Shown here: piece by piece, positions 1-6,998 of the stretch
Layout of the letters: the number at the start of each line of letters is the position of its first letter
Position numbering within the stretch: position 1 is the first letter of the stretch
Source of the DNA: Bacillota bacterium
Lineage (GTDB): Bacteria; Bacillota; Clostridia; Oscillospirales; Acutalibacteraceae
Reading direction: 5' to 3'
DNA length: 64,000 bases
NCBI GenBank assembly: GCA_023416955.1
Contig: JAEZGM010000007.1
Location: forward strand, 47,887-111,886
Notes under the pieces: model-generated
Seen by the model: the letters and a program-made list of their open reading frames with translations, nothing else
Told to the model about the DNA's origin: nothing
The model's database searches: none
Made by a program: the position numbers and the translations under genes

Positions 1-898
1 TGACATTTTGTTTTTTCCTCCTGCCTGCAAACAAATTGTTGGAAACGAGCGCAGCCGTGAACAATACCGCCATGAGCAGTTTCAGAAGATTCGTCGGCAG
101 CCCGAGCTGCATGGCAATGACCAGACAGGTCTTGTAAAGAATTGCACCGAAAACGGCTGCTGAGGTCGCTTTCATGAATTTTGTTTTCCGGAAAACAGTG
201 GTGCCGATAATCACGGAGGCAAGCGCCATGACAACCATGCCTGTTCCGCTTGAAATATTGGCGGATTCCGACTGCTGCGCCAGGATGGAACCGGAAAGGG
301 CAGTGCAGCCGTTTCCGATTGCGAGACCGAGGATTTTCATCGTGCCCGGGTCTTTTCCAAGGGAAATCACGTACTGCGGGTTATCCCCGGAAGCGCGCAG
401 CAGCAGCCCTGATTTCGTACGGAGATAGAGGTCAATCATGAATTTTACGAAAAGACAGCAGATTCCGCCCAACAGAACAAAACGATACTGCGCGGCGCCG
501 CCGGTCAGCAGTGACGCGGGGCCGGAGCTGAAAATTGTTGCTTTATTGTAGAACGGGAGAACGGCAAGCCCCCCGGTTATGACAAGGTTAACACTCCACA
601 TGGCGGTCATCACCAGAATTCCGGACAAAAGGTCGGTGATGTGAAGCTTGACATGCAGCAGGCCGGTTACACAACCGGCTGCCGCGCCGCACAGAAAGGC
701 GATCAGCCCGGCAACCCAGGGATTAACACCCGCAAGAATCAGCGCGGCTGTCACGCAGGCGCCGAGCGGAAACGTTCCGTCGACCGAAAGGTCGGGGAAG
801 TCCAATACCCGGTAGGTGATGTAAACACCCATGGCCATAATGCCATAGATGAATCCTTCTTCCAGTACATTTCTGATCAGGCCTAAAATAATATCCAT
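1..898 (-). CDS. ABC transporter permease, TrpY-like (COG4120), 3' end off window
   Basis: Inner-membrane permease of the ABC uptake family whose substrate-binding partner (COG2984, TrpX) is encoded just upstream. The start ATG is the complement of 896-898 and the frame stays open to base 1. That gives 299 codons and probably only a few missing residues, since the sequence already reaches a basic RRKKQN tail after the last hydrophobic segment. The N-terminus (MDIILGLIRNVLEEGFIYG) and the motif DFPDLSVDGTFPLGA are typical of this family; many hydrophobic helices follow. It lies 20 nt after the binding-protein gene in the same transcript, downstream of a Trp T-box, so tryptophan or a precursor is the likely substrate. 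The ATPase gene would be expected just beyond the left edge. Confidence 0.85.
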   Translation of the reverse strand, partial: MDIILGLIRNVLEEGFIYGIMAMGVYITYRVLDFPDLSVDGTFPLGACVTAALILAGVNPWVAGLIAFLCGAAAGCVTGLLHVKLHITDLLSGILVMTAMWSVNLVITGGLAVLPFYNKATIFSSGPASLLTGGAAQYRFVLLGGICCLFVKFMIDLYLRTKSGLLLRASGDNPQYVISLGKDPGTMKILGLAIGNGCTALSGSILAQQSESANISSGTGMVVMALASVIIGTTVFRKTKFMKATSAAVFGAILYKTCLVIAMQLGLPTNLLKLLMAVLFTAALVSNNLFAGRRKKQNV

Positions 899-918
899 GT
901 GGAGATACCCGCTTTCTG

Positions 919-1980
919 TTATTTGCTGACTGCTGTCGCGCCGGAGTACTCGGACGGAAGACTCAGCCCGAACTGTGTCAGAACGTCCTTGTTGTAAACC
1001 GGGGTGAAATCCTTAACCAGAAAAACCGGCGTTTCGGCGGCCTTTGCCTGACCGTTCAATATTTTTGCGGCCATTTTTCCGGTTTCTTTGCCGAGCGCAA
1101 CGTAATCAATGCTTTGTGAAGCAAGGCAGCCGTTTTTTACCTGCTCTTCTTCCGAGCCGAATACAGGAATCTTTTTGCCGTTCGTAGCCTGCAGCAGCGT
1201 GGAAAGATTATTGACAACATTGTTGTCGGTGAAATTGTTGACGCAGTCAACTCCCTTTGAAACAAGGGTCTGCGCGCCCGCGGCGACTTCCGAAGCGCTT
1301 GTCACGCCGACATCCACGATTTCAAAATTGTATTTCGGCGCAATTTCTTTGATTTCCTTTAATTGCGAAACGGAGTTCGGTTCACTGGTGGTGTAAAGAA
1401 TTCCGATTTTCTTTGCACTGGGCAGGAACGCGCGGATCATTTTGACCTGTTCTTCCAGCGGCAATACGTCGGAGGAACCTGTGCAGTTTGTGCCCGGGGC
1501 GTCAATTGATTTTACAATCCCCGCGGAAACCGGGTCAGAAACGGCGGTAAATACAACAGGAATGTCGGCGTCCTTCGCCGCGCTGTAAGCGGACATGGCC
1601 GATGGGGTCGCGATACCCATAATCAGGTCATATTTTTTTGAAACCATGTTTTTGGCAATCAGATCGCTGTTCGCGACGTCGCCCTGCGCATTCTGAAAGT
1701 CAATCGTAAGGTTGGTTCCGTCTTTCAGTCCGGCTTCTTCCAGTCCGGCCTTGAATCCGGTGTAGCAGTTGTCAAGTGAGGGGTGGGGGGCGTACTGAAT
1801 CACGCCGATTTTAAAGCTTTTTGCGGGCTGGCTTTCCGCCGCGGATACCGAAGCGCCTGCGGAAGACGCGGGCTGAGAGGAAGCGGTCTGTGCCGTGTTG
1901 GAGGCGCATGCTGTAACGGATACGGTCATCGCGGCCGCCATTGCGGTGGAAATGAATTTTTTGAATACTGTTTTCATCAT
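919..1980 (-). CDS. trpX: ABC transporter substrate-binding lipoprotein, TrpX-like
   Basis: A 353-residue extracytoplasmic binding protein of the COG2984 family. The N-terminus is a lipoprotein signal (KKF, then a hydrophobic stretch ending V-T-A-C, lipidated Cys about residue 25). A Ser/Ala-rich linker follows, then the binding domain starting KSFKIGVIQYAPHPSLDN, a hallmark of this family. A ribosome binding site (AGGAGG on the minus strand, about 1983-1989) precedes the ATG. It is the first gene of the transporter operon and lies behind a T-box with a TGG specifier, so it is probably induced when tRNA-Trp is uncharged. The family name comes from streptococcal TrpXYZ; the ligand here is inferred from the T-box. 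Confidence 0.88.
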   Translation of the reverse strand: MMKTVFKKFISTAMAAAMTVSVTACASNTAQTASSQPASSAGASVSAAESQPAKSFKIGVIQYAPHPSLDNCYTGFKAGLEEAGLKDGTNLTIDFQNAQGDVANSDLIAKNMVSKKYDLIMGIATPSAMSAYSAAKDADIPVVFTAVSDPVSAGIVKSIDAPGTNCTGSSDVLPLEEQVKMIRAFLPSAKKIGILYTTSEPNSVSQLKEIKEIAPKYNFEIVDVGVTSASEVAAGAQTLVSKGVDCVNNFTDNNVVNNLSTLLQATNGKKIPVFGSEEEQVKNGCLASQSIDYVALGKETGKMAAKILNGQAKAAETPVFLVKDFTPVYNKDVLTQFGLSLPSEYSGATAVSK

Positions 1981-2053
1981 AAAATCCTCCTAAATGTCAG
2001 ACCTTGTTTGTAAATTAAAAACCGACGAGACTTCGGATTTTAAAAACCAGGCC

Positions 2054-2150
2054 TTAGGTAAACGATGATTAAGTCGCTAGACAGCAATTCGAAGCCGCGA
2101 AAATACTGGACTGAGCGGCTTCAGAATTGCTTTAATCAACGGTTACCTAG
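2054..2150. repeat. Long imperfect inverted repeat in the trpX leader
   Basis: The left arm (TTAGGTAAACGATGATTAA, then after a bulge of about 11 nt GCAATTCGAAGCCGC) is complementary to the right arm (GCGGCTTCAGAATTGC, TTTAATCAACGGTTACCTA). Together they give over 30 paired positions around a loop of about 16 nt. It sits between the T-box terminator and the trpX ribosome binding site, so it would be transcribed whenever the T-box reads through. It has no T-run and no obvious coding capacity. It could be a MITE-like insertion or a second RNA control element; no function can be assigned. Confidence 0.6.
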
Positions 2151-2260
2151 TAGTCTTCTTCCAGAAACGCGCTAAAATGCACGCTTTGCCATCGCCGCCG
2201 GGAATTCAACATCTGCGTTCACTCCTTAACTCGGTCTTGCGCAACCTTAAAATTAAAAAT

Positions 2261-2301
2261 AAAAAAAGCCCTTGCCCCTGAAAAACAGGGACAAGAGCAT
2301 T
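2261..2301 (-). terminator. T-box regulated intrinsic terminator
   Basis: On the minus strand TGCTCTTGTCCCTG pairs with CAGGGGCAAGGGCT around a TTTTT loop, followed by a run of T. The 5' arm overlaps the distal part of the antiterminator region, as expected for T-box control. Confidence 0.88.
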
Positions 2302-2560
2302 CACTCCTGCGGTACCACCCGGATTGGCGAAAAATCGCCCGCTTATTCCGCACACTGGGAGAAAGCACTCCGTGTATGTACGCTTCCTTGGTAACGGGTG
2401 AAGTTCCCGTCAAACACTACTCGGCAGATGCCTTTCGTTTTGCCCTCATAAGTCCATTCAGCGCGCCACACCCCGCCGCAATCACACCGCCTGCGGCTCT
2501 CTTTGTGAATGATATACCCGCCTACTACTCTCAATCACTGGTTTATTCTATGTATCTTTT
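2261..2560 (-). promoter_or_regulatory. T-box riboswitch leader, Trp (TGG) specifier
   Basis: Read on the minus strand, the leader has the T-box core GGGTGGTACCGC (2309-2320), which pairs with the acceptor end of uncharged tRNA and forms the antiterminator. A long GC-rich hairpin with a T-run follows. The upstream part has a stem I region with an AGAGA motif. The sequence CTGAA-TGG-ACT presents TGG (2454-2456) in the specifier position, that is Trp, followed by a purine. This agrees with the TrpX-type transporter downstream. The codon assignment rests on sequence pattern, not on a covariance fold. Confidence 0.9.
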
Positions 2561-2565
2561 AAGTT

Positions 2566-2594
2566 ATTATATGCAATCAAAAATGAAATGTCAA
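2566..2594 (-). promoter_or_regulatory. Consensus sigma-A promoter of the T-box/trpXY operon
   Basis: The minus strand reads TTGACA (2589-2594), a 17-nt spacer, then TATAAT (2566-2571). Both boxes match consensus. Transcription would begin near 2559, just upstream of the T-box stem I. Confidence 0.9.
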
Positions 2595-2750
2595 GTAAAA
2601 GGAGCAGAAAGTTGCTTTTTGCTTTTTGAGAATTTCAGAAGTGAAATAAACAGATAATGTAAAAAATTACATTGAAGTAGATAAAATTTTGGTAAAATAC
2701 TAAGTTTTTTATTATTTCCGCCGAAATAAACTTAGGAGGTGGCATTTTAA

Positions 2751-3371
2751 GTGAATACGATTTTTACGATTGAGCGTGAATTCGCCAGCGGCGGCCATGA
2801 AATAGGCAGGAAACTTGCCGGGCAGCTGAACATCCCCTTTTATGATAGAAAAATCGTCCTCGGCGAGGTCAAAGAGCATGATATGAGCCAGGAACTGCGC
2901 AAAGCAGTGGCTGAAAGTGAAAACGGCGACATTTTAAAGTTGAAGCACGGTAATGCAGGACGCCTTTTGAATCCGAATACAGAGGAAGCAATCTACGCGG
3001 AATTGTTTCTTCTTCAGTCCCAGATCATCAAAAGAGCCGCACAGGAGGGCTCCTGCATTATTGTGGGCTGCTGCGCGGATTTTGTACTGCGTGAACGGGA
3101 AAATGTTTTCAGCGTTTTTATTCACGCCGATCAGTTTTCCAGAATGGAGCGCGCGGTGGAGGAATACGGGATGAATCCTGAATACGCGGCGGAGTATTTG
3201 GTGAAGCGAGACCATCAGCGTGCCGATTACCGCTTACAGTTTACTGACCGCCAGTGGGCTGACCTCGAAAATTACTGCCTGACGGTTGACACGTCTTATA
3301 TTGGCCCGGAACAGGCGGTCGGCCATATCTGCGGTGCGGCCGAAAAGCGGGTAGTCCGGTCGATTCGTTAA
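2751..3371 (+). CDS. Cytidylate kinase-like family protein
   Basis: A 206-residue P-loop NTPase of the cytidylate-kinase-like family, which is distinct from housekeeping Cmk. The N-terminus is FTIEREFASGGHEIGRKLA, where the glycine-rich turn ASGGHEIG replaces a classical Walker A. YDRKIV follows, then VGCCADFVL near residue 100 and a lid-like region with KRDHQRADY near residue 150. The GTG start is chosen because AGGAGGT lies 11 nt upstream at 2733-2739. The substrate is unproven for this family. It stands alone between the divergent T-box promoter and a DUF1905 gene. Confidence 0.85.
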   Translation: MNTIFTIEREFASGGHEIGRKLAGQLNIPFYDRKIVLGEVKEHDMSQELRKAVAESENGDILKLKHGNAGRLLNPNTEEAIYAELFLLQSQIIKRAAQEGSCIIVGCCADFVLRERENVFSVFIHADQFSRMERAVEEYGMNPEYAAEYLVKRDHQRADYRLQFTDRQWADLENYCLTVDTSYIGPEQAVGHICGAAEKRVVRSIR

Positions 3372-3506
3372 TTTTGAGCGAGAAAGACTTGTCTGAGAAT
3401 TATTTTTTCCGTATATTTGAAGTGCATCATTGCGCCGCATGTTTGCGGCTATACGGGAAAATATAATATGAATCATTTATTTTGATTTTCGAGGTTTGCA
3501 TGAATC

Positions 3507-3782
3507 ATGGATAAAGTATATGAATTTGACGCCGAAATTAGAAAAGTACCGGATATTGACGGTGCGTATGTTGAGATTCCGTTTGACGTCAAAGCGGAAT
3601 TTGGAAAAGGACGGGTGCCCGTCAGCGCGACATTTGACGGCGAACCGTATGACGGAAGTCTGGTTCGTATGAAAACGCCCTGTCATATTCTCGGTATCCG
3701 CAAGGAGATACGGCAGAAAATCGGTAAGCAGCCGGGGGACACCGTACACGTCAGATTTACGGAACGAAGCGTTAAAAAATGA
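3507..3782 (+). CDS. DUF1905 domain-containing protein
   Basis: A 91-residue protein made up almost entirely of the DUF1905 fold, a small beta-barrel domain. It has the family phrases YVEIPFDVKAEFGKGRVPVSATFDG and GIRKEIRQKIGKQPGD in order. Many relatives carry a YdeI-like C-terminal domain, but this one is stand-alone. No signal peptide or membrane segment is visible. Its function is not established. A strong hairpin terminator begins 2 nt after the stop codon. Confidence 0.85.
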   Translation: MDKVYEFDAEIRKVPDIDGAYVEIPFDVKAEFGKGRVPVSATFDGEPYDGSLVRMKTPCHILGIRKEIRQKIGKQPGDTVHVRFTERSVKK

Positions 3783-3783
3783 C

Positions 3784-3932
3784 AAAGAAGGGGATATAAA
3801 ATGAATCAAAAATTCATTTTGTGTCCCCTTCTTTTACGGGAAAATTGCTTGTGGGTCTAATGATGACCCACATTTTGTATTTATCTTAGCGAAGATAAAT
3901 ACAAAACTGCAACTTTTCCGGCCTGGTTGTTG
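3784..3932. repeat. Mosaic intergenic repeat with terminator hairpin, interrupted by a MITE
   Basis: This is the longest copy of a repeat family seen at gene ends in this window. It starts with a hairpin ending in a T-rich stretch (AGAAGGGGAT with TCCCCTTCTTTT, inner core AAAATGAAT/ATTCATTTT). Next is a GTGGGTC/GACCCAC palindrome (about 3852-3872). After that comes the inverted pair ATTTTGTATTTATCTT / AAGATAAATACAAAA (3873-3905), then TTTTCCGGCCTGGTTG. It serves as terminator for the DUF1905 gene and runs into an inserted MITE at 3933. Confidence 0.7.
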
Positions 3933-4003
3933 TATAGTCAGTTCATTTTAGAAAACATCCAAGAAAATGGAGATTGGCTTTGTTTTCAAATTAACTGACT
4001 ATA
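3933..4003. mobile_element. MITE-like element, TATAGTCAGTT family (copy 1)
   Basis: A 71-bp non-coding element with inverted ends TATAGTCAGTT and AACTGACTATA and subterminal AGAAAACA/TGTTTTC. Related copies occur at 20633-20803 (tandem pair) and 59248-59352. TA dinucleotides at both ends fit transposition by an IS630/Tc1-type enzyme, which is inferred because no transposase is present here. Confidence 0.75.
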
Positions 4004-4019
4004 TTATGCAGCTGCATTT

Positions 4020-4511
4020 TCATTGGTACTGGCGTACACCCTGAATATGCAAAAAACGTATGGCTGACGCGGTGTAGCTGCTTAATGGGCGCATGTAGGC
4101 GTCGAAAGTGTGTGCCGCCACATAAACTTCATCGGGTGTAACACCTACGATGACGGGGGTGTGATAAAAATGCTCCTTCCCGTCGCCAAGTTGAAGGACA
4201 TCGCCGGGTTCGACGTGTGCGCGTTCCGTCTCAACCGCATACGGCCCGACACCTTTGTTGTTGACAATAAAATTATAAAAATACGGGACGCCGCTCCAGG
4301 AAGCCGTCCGACTCCCTCCGTTGACGTAGTACCAGCCCATCACGGGGGTAAAATTCATGACGCGGCTTCCCGCGAAAACACATTGTGAAGCGAAGTTTGT
4401 ACAATCTCCGCCCATGGTTTGAAAATCCATATAAGCCGGATTTCGTTTCAGCGCCCACTTGTTCGCGTAAGCAAGCACGTTTTCCCGCTGATAGGGCAGT
4501 TCGATCAGCAT
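4020..4511 (-). CDS. Amidase-domain (Amidase_6, papain-like) protein
   Basis: A 163-residue protein of the putative amidase domain family (PF12671). The signature GGDCTNFASQC is near residues 34-44, with the probable catalytic Cys at about 37, and the conserved tryptophan-rich stretch follows (GWYYVNGG...TASWSGVPYFYNFI). HFYHTPVIVGV may hold the catalytic His. There is no signal peptide. The ATG at 4511 is preferred over an in-frame ATG 63 nt upstream because AGGAGG lies just before it. Relatives are often linked to sporulation or cell-wall functions, but the substrate is unknown. The gene stands alone. Confidence 0.8.
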   Translation of the reverse strand: MLIELPYQRENVLAYANKWALKRNPAYMDFQTMGGDCTNFASQCVFAGSRVMNFTPVMGWYYVNGGSRTASWSGVPYFYNFIVNNKGVGPYAVETERAHVEPGDVLQLGDGKEHFYHTPVIVGVTPDEVYVAAHTFDAYMRPLSSYTASAIRFLHIQGVRQYQ

Positions 4512-4652
4512 GAAAAAAACCTCCTGTATTGAATCATACGCCATTTTATTATGCGGAAGTCTGCTGAGTGACAAAACAGGGCGGCAGCATTTAATTTTTT
4601 CTGTTTTGATTCGGATAGAACGATATAAATTCCCAAAATCTCAATTTTATAT

Positions 4653-4916
4653 TTGAGGCATGATGAGGTTTTGCCCTCAGGCCGGGCGGGCCCATACTTT
4701 CGTTGCGGCCGAAAGTATGCAAAGGCCACAGTGCGCGCTCTGCGCACACGAGGGGGACTTGAAAGGCCAAGGGAGGGCTCCATAAATCCCCCCTGCACCC
4801 CCGAGTATCCCCAAGGGGCTGCTGGGGGGCGGGTTCCTTCGTGGTTTTCATGGACGAGGGAGACGGCGCTCTCTACTCCGCCAGATTGGGAGTTTTCATG
4901 GACGGAAACTTCTTAA
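4653..4916. other. GC-rich non-coding segment with palindromes
   Basis: This stretch is clearly richer in G and C than its flanks and holds no convincing gene. It contains the inverted repeat CATACTTTCG-7-CGAAAGTATG (4693-4719) and the dyad GTGCGC-5-GCGCAC (about 4733-4749). The 13-mer GTTTTCATGGACG occurs twice, near 4845 and 4893. Reading frames across it lack ribosome binding sites and have arginine- and proline-rich junk composition. It may be a remnant of a mobile element. Confidence 0.4.
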
Positions 4917-5074
4917 AGTTTCTATTGCTTTCAAAACAATGGAATTGACCTGTTTTGTCATAAAAATAAATGCCGCTGTCCTGAATGGGAACATCTTCGT
5001 AATATCTTTATTTCAGCTAATATGCTATACTAAACAAAAAGTGATTTCGTATCTTAATGAGGAGTATTTTTCAT

Positions 5075-5287
5075 ATGGACGGAAAAATAAGAAGCAATAT
5101 TCACATCGGCGCCGTGGTTGACATTGTGCTGAAAAAAGACCAGCCGACCGGGCAATTGACGCGCGGTCATGTCAAACGGATTTTGACCAACAGCCCCACC
5201 CACCCGCACGGTATTAAGGTGATGCTTACAGAGGACGATCTGGTCGGGCGGGTACAAGTCATTGTGGAAGATGTGCCGAAAGACTGA
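5075..5287 (+). CDS. ywbE: YwbE family protein (DUF2196)
   Basis: A 70-residue protein matching the YwbE family across its full length: IGAVVDIVLKKDQPTGQLTRG, then ILTNSPTHPHGIKV, then VGRVQ. The family has a small KOW-like beta fold and no known function. The ATG at 5075 is chosen over an upstream ATG at 5057 because GAGGAG precedes it and the family N-terminus aligns there. It ends 18 nt before the GAF-domain reductase gene and is probably cotranscribed with it. Confidence 0.9.
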   Translation: MDGKIRSNIHIGAVVDIVLKKDQPTGQLTRGHVKRILTNSPTHPHGIKVMLTEDDLVGRVQVIVEDVPKD

Positions 5288-5305
5288 ATTACGGGAGGAA
5301 ATACA

Positions 5306-5800
5306 ATGGAGCAGATAAATTCCATTTACCCCGAAGACAGAACAGAACGTTACGCGCTGCTTCAGGCGCAGACGAAAGCGTTGTTGGAGGGCGAAACCGA
5401 CCTGATCGCGAATATGGCGAACGCTTCCGCGCTGCTCTACGGCGCGCTGCCGGACATTAACTGGGTTGGATTTTACCGGATGAAAAACGGCGAGCTGCTG
5501 CTCGGTCCGTTTCAGGGGAAAACGGCTTGTGTGCATATTGCGGTCGGCAGGGGCGTGTGCGGAACCGCTATAGTGAAAAACGCGACGCAGTTGGTGGAAA
5601 ATGTTCACGAGTTTCCGGGGCATATCGCCTGTGACAGCGATTCCGCTTCCGAAGTTGTGGTTCCTCTGCGTAAGGACGGAATCCCTGTCGCCGTGCTGGA
5701 CATTGACAGCCCAACCGTGGCCCGCTTCGACAAAGAAGACGTGCAGGCGCTGGAGCAAATTGCCGCGTTAATTGAATCGGCATGTGACTGGCAGGAATAA
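5306..5800 (+). CDS. msrC: Free methionine-(R)-sulfoxide reductase (GAF domain)
   Basis: A 164-residue single GAF-domain enzyme that reduces free L-methionine-(R)-sulfoxide. Conserved cysteines lie in KTACVHI (about C75), GRGVCGTA (about C85) and HIACDSDS (about C109); the last two match the catalytic and resolving Cys of fRMsr. The motifs NWVGFY and SEIVVP-type (here SEVVVPL) are typical. It follows ywbE with a good GGAGG site and ends at a strong terminator. Probably cytosolic, part of oxidative damage repair. Confidence 0.88.
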   Translation: MEQINSIYPEDRTERYALLQAQTKALLEGETDLIANMANASALLYGALPDINWVGFYRMKNGELLLGPFQGKTACVHIAVGRGVCGTAIVKNATQLVENVHEFPGHIACDSDSASEVVVPLRKDGIPVAVLDIDSPTVARFDKEDVQALEQIAALIESACDWQE

Positions 5801-5812
5801 AAAACAGCAAAA

Positions 5813-5859
5813 AGAAACGCATTCAAGCGGGCAAAGCCGCCCGACGAATGCGTTTTTTA
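5813..5859 (+). terminator. Intrinsic terminator after msrC
   Basis: AACGCATTC pairs with GAATGCGTT, with an inner CGGGC/GCCCG stem, followed by TTTTTTA. It begins about 13 nt after the stop codon. Confidence 0.9.
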
Positions 5860-5938
5860 TTAAAGTCAATTACGATTCAAAACCTTCGCCTTTAGGAGAA
5901 TTTCGTTTTCAAACAGAAAACAAAATTGGTTTTACCTA

Positions 5939-6043
5939 GGTCTTGTTTGCAAATTGAACTATTAGCAAATTCACTCAATTGAACCATTCTATGTTGATAT
6001 ATTAGTGGATTCGCACGATATTTACCATTTTACAAACAAGCCC
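5939..6043. mobile_element. MITE-like element, GGGCTTGTTTGTAAAA family
   Basis: The ends are inverted: GGTCTTGTTTGCAAAT at 5939 and ATTTTACAAACAAGCCC at 6027-6043. The same ends bound a 68-bp element at 36552-36619, and one end is present at 29766. There is no coding capacity. Its right part lies within the 140-bp direct repeat. Confidence 0.6.
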
Positions 6044-6094
6044 GAGTTTGAATTTGAGCGGTGTTCTTTAGCCTCAAATTTAAATCATCGGCTT
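5955..6094. repeat. 140-bp direct repeat, copy 1
   Basis: Nearly identical to 6782-6921 with about seven mismatches and no gaps. It holds a MITE-like right end and a hairpin (TTGAATTTGAG / CTCAAATTTAA). It lies just after the stop of the 62-aa gene, so the two copies bracket a two-gene cassette. Confidence 0.9.
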
Positions 6095-6096
6095 TC

Positions 6097-6285
6097 CTAT
6101 AAAATTGCAGAACCGGTTTTGTCTTCTAATTTCAGCTGTGCTACGAGAGCCTGCATTTCATCAAAAGAACGCACATCGCTGGCCTCTACTTTTTGTTGAA
6201 TGTTCTCCGGCAGCGAGTGAAAAAACTCGTAGCTCGTCAAATCCTGATCCAGCATATCGGACAGGCATAAATGAACTGTTTCCAT
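6097..6285 (-). CDS. Small hypothetical protein (62 aa)
   Basis: A short acidic soluble protein predicted to be helical, METVHLCLSDMLDQDL then SLPENIQQKVEASDVRSFDEMQALVAQL. The ATG is preceded by GGGGTGA. I do not recognise a characterised family. The central part resembles the 60-aa protein at 41602-41784 (pattern F-x-x-L-x-E-x-x-Q-Q ... S-x-x-E-M-x-x-x-V), suggesting a small paralogous family. It is cotranscribed downstream of a four-helix membrane protein, and the pair lies between direct repeats. Confidence 0.6.
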   Translation of the reverse strand: METVHLCLSDMLDQDLTSYEFFHSLPENIQQKVEASDVRSFDEMQALVAQLKLEDKTGSAIL

Positions 6286-6346
6286 ATTATCACCCCGTTA
6301 TAGTGTATGTGTAATCAGGGGTAATTACAGGTGGAAATTAATGCCC

Positions 6347-6739
6347 TTATTTTTCGTTCTTTCCGCGCAGGCGAAAATAGATCCATCGCCCGGCCTGCAA
6401 AACAATGCCTACACTCAAACTGACGCCGACCCAGACAAACAGGGTGTAAAATCCCGCCAAATCCTCCCAACCGCTCATTCCGATCCAAAACACGCGGTAC
6501 ATCAGCCCAAAGCCCACGACAAGTCCTATGATCAGCGACGCGCTGATCATTTTCAAACGGAATAGATATAATACGGCGGCAAGCGCGCCGAACAGAATTC
6601 CGAACACGGCAAAAGCAAAAATATTACGGGGAAGCAGGATGCTGCCCAAAATGAATTTTACTCCAACGAAGAAAGCGAGAAACGACAGCGCGGCTGTGAC
6701 CGCCCAAATAGTCCAGAATATCCGCTTTGAGCCATGCAT
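6347..6739 (-). CDS. Small integral membrane protein, hypothetical
   Basis: A 130-residue protein with four predicted transmembrane helices (roughly residues 7-28, 38-60, 63-82 and 92-118), a positive N-terminus and a basic C-terminus (RLRGKNEK). No enzymatic motif is visible and I do not recognise the family. GAAAGAAGGAAT precedes the ATG. It is the first gene of a leftward pair with the 62-aa gene 61 nt downstream. Its promoter region lies in or near the second copy of the 140-bp repeat. Confidence 0.65.
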   Translation of the reverse strand: MHGSKRIFWTIWAVTAALSFLAFFVGVKFILGSILLPRNIFAFAVFGILFGALAAVLYLFRLKMISASLIIGLVVGFGLMYRVFWIGMSGWEDLAGFYTLFVWVGVSLSVGIVLQAGRWIYFRLRGKNEK

Positions 6740-6781
6740 GGCGATTCCTTCTTTCTTTTTTCATTCTGTGGTTTTTCTATC

Positions 6782-6921
6782 TGAACTCTTAGCAAATTCA
6801 CTCAATTGCACCATTCTATGTTGATATATTAGTGGATTCGCACGATATTTACCATTTTACAAACAAGCCCTAGTTTGAATTCGAGCGGCGTTCTTTAGCC
6901 TCAAATTCAAACCATCGGCTT
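6782..6921. repeat. 140-bp direct repeat, copy 2
   Basis: The second copy of 5955-6094, in the same orientation. It lies upstream of the membrane-protein gene and so would form part of that gene's 5' region. Confidence 0.9.
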
Positions 6922-6998
6922 CAGACGATGGTAATTGATTTTATAATTTCATTATACACGGAAAAATCATTGACTATACATGATGAATTTTTAGATTA

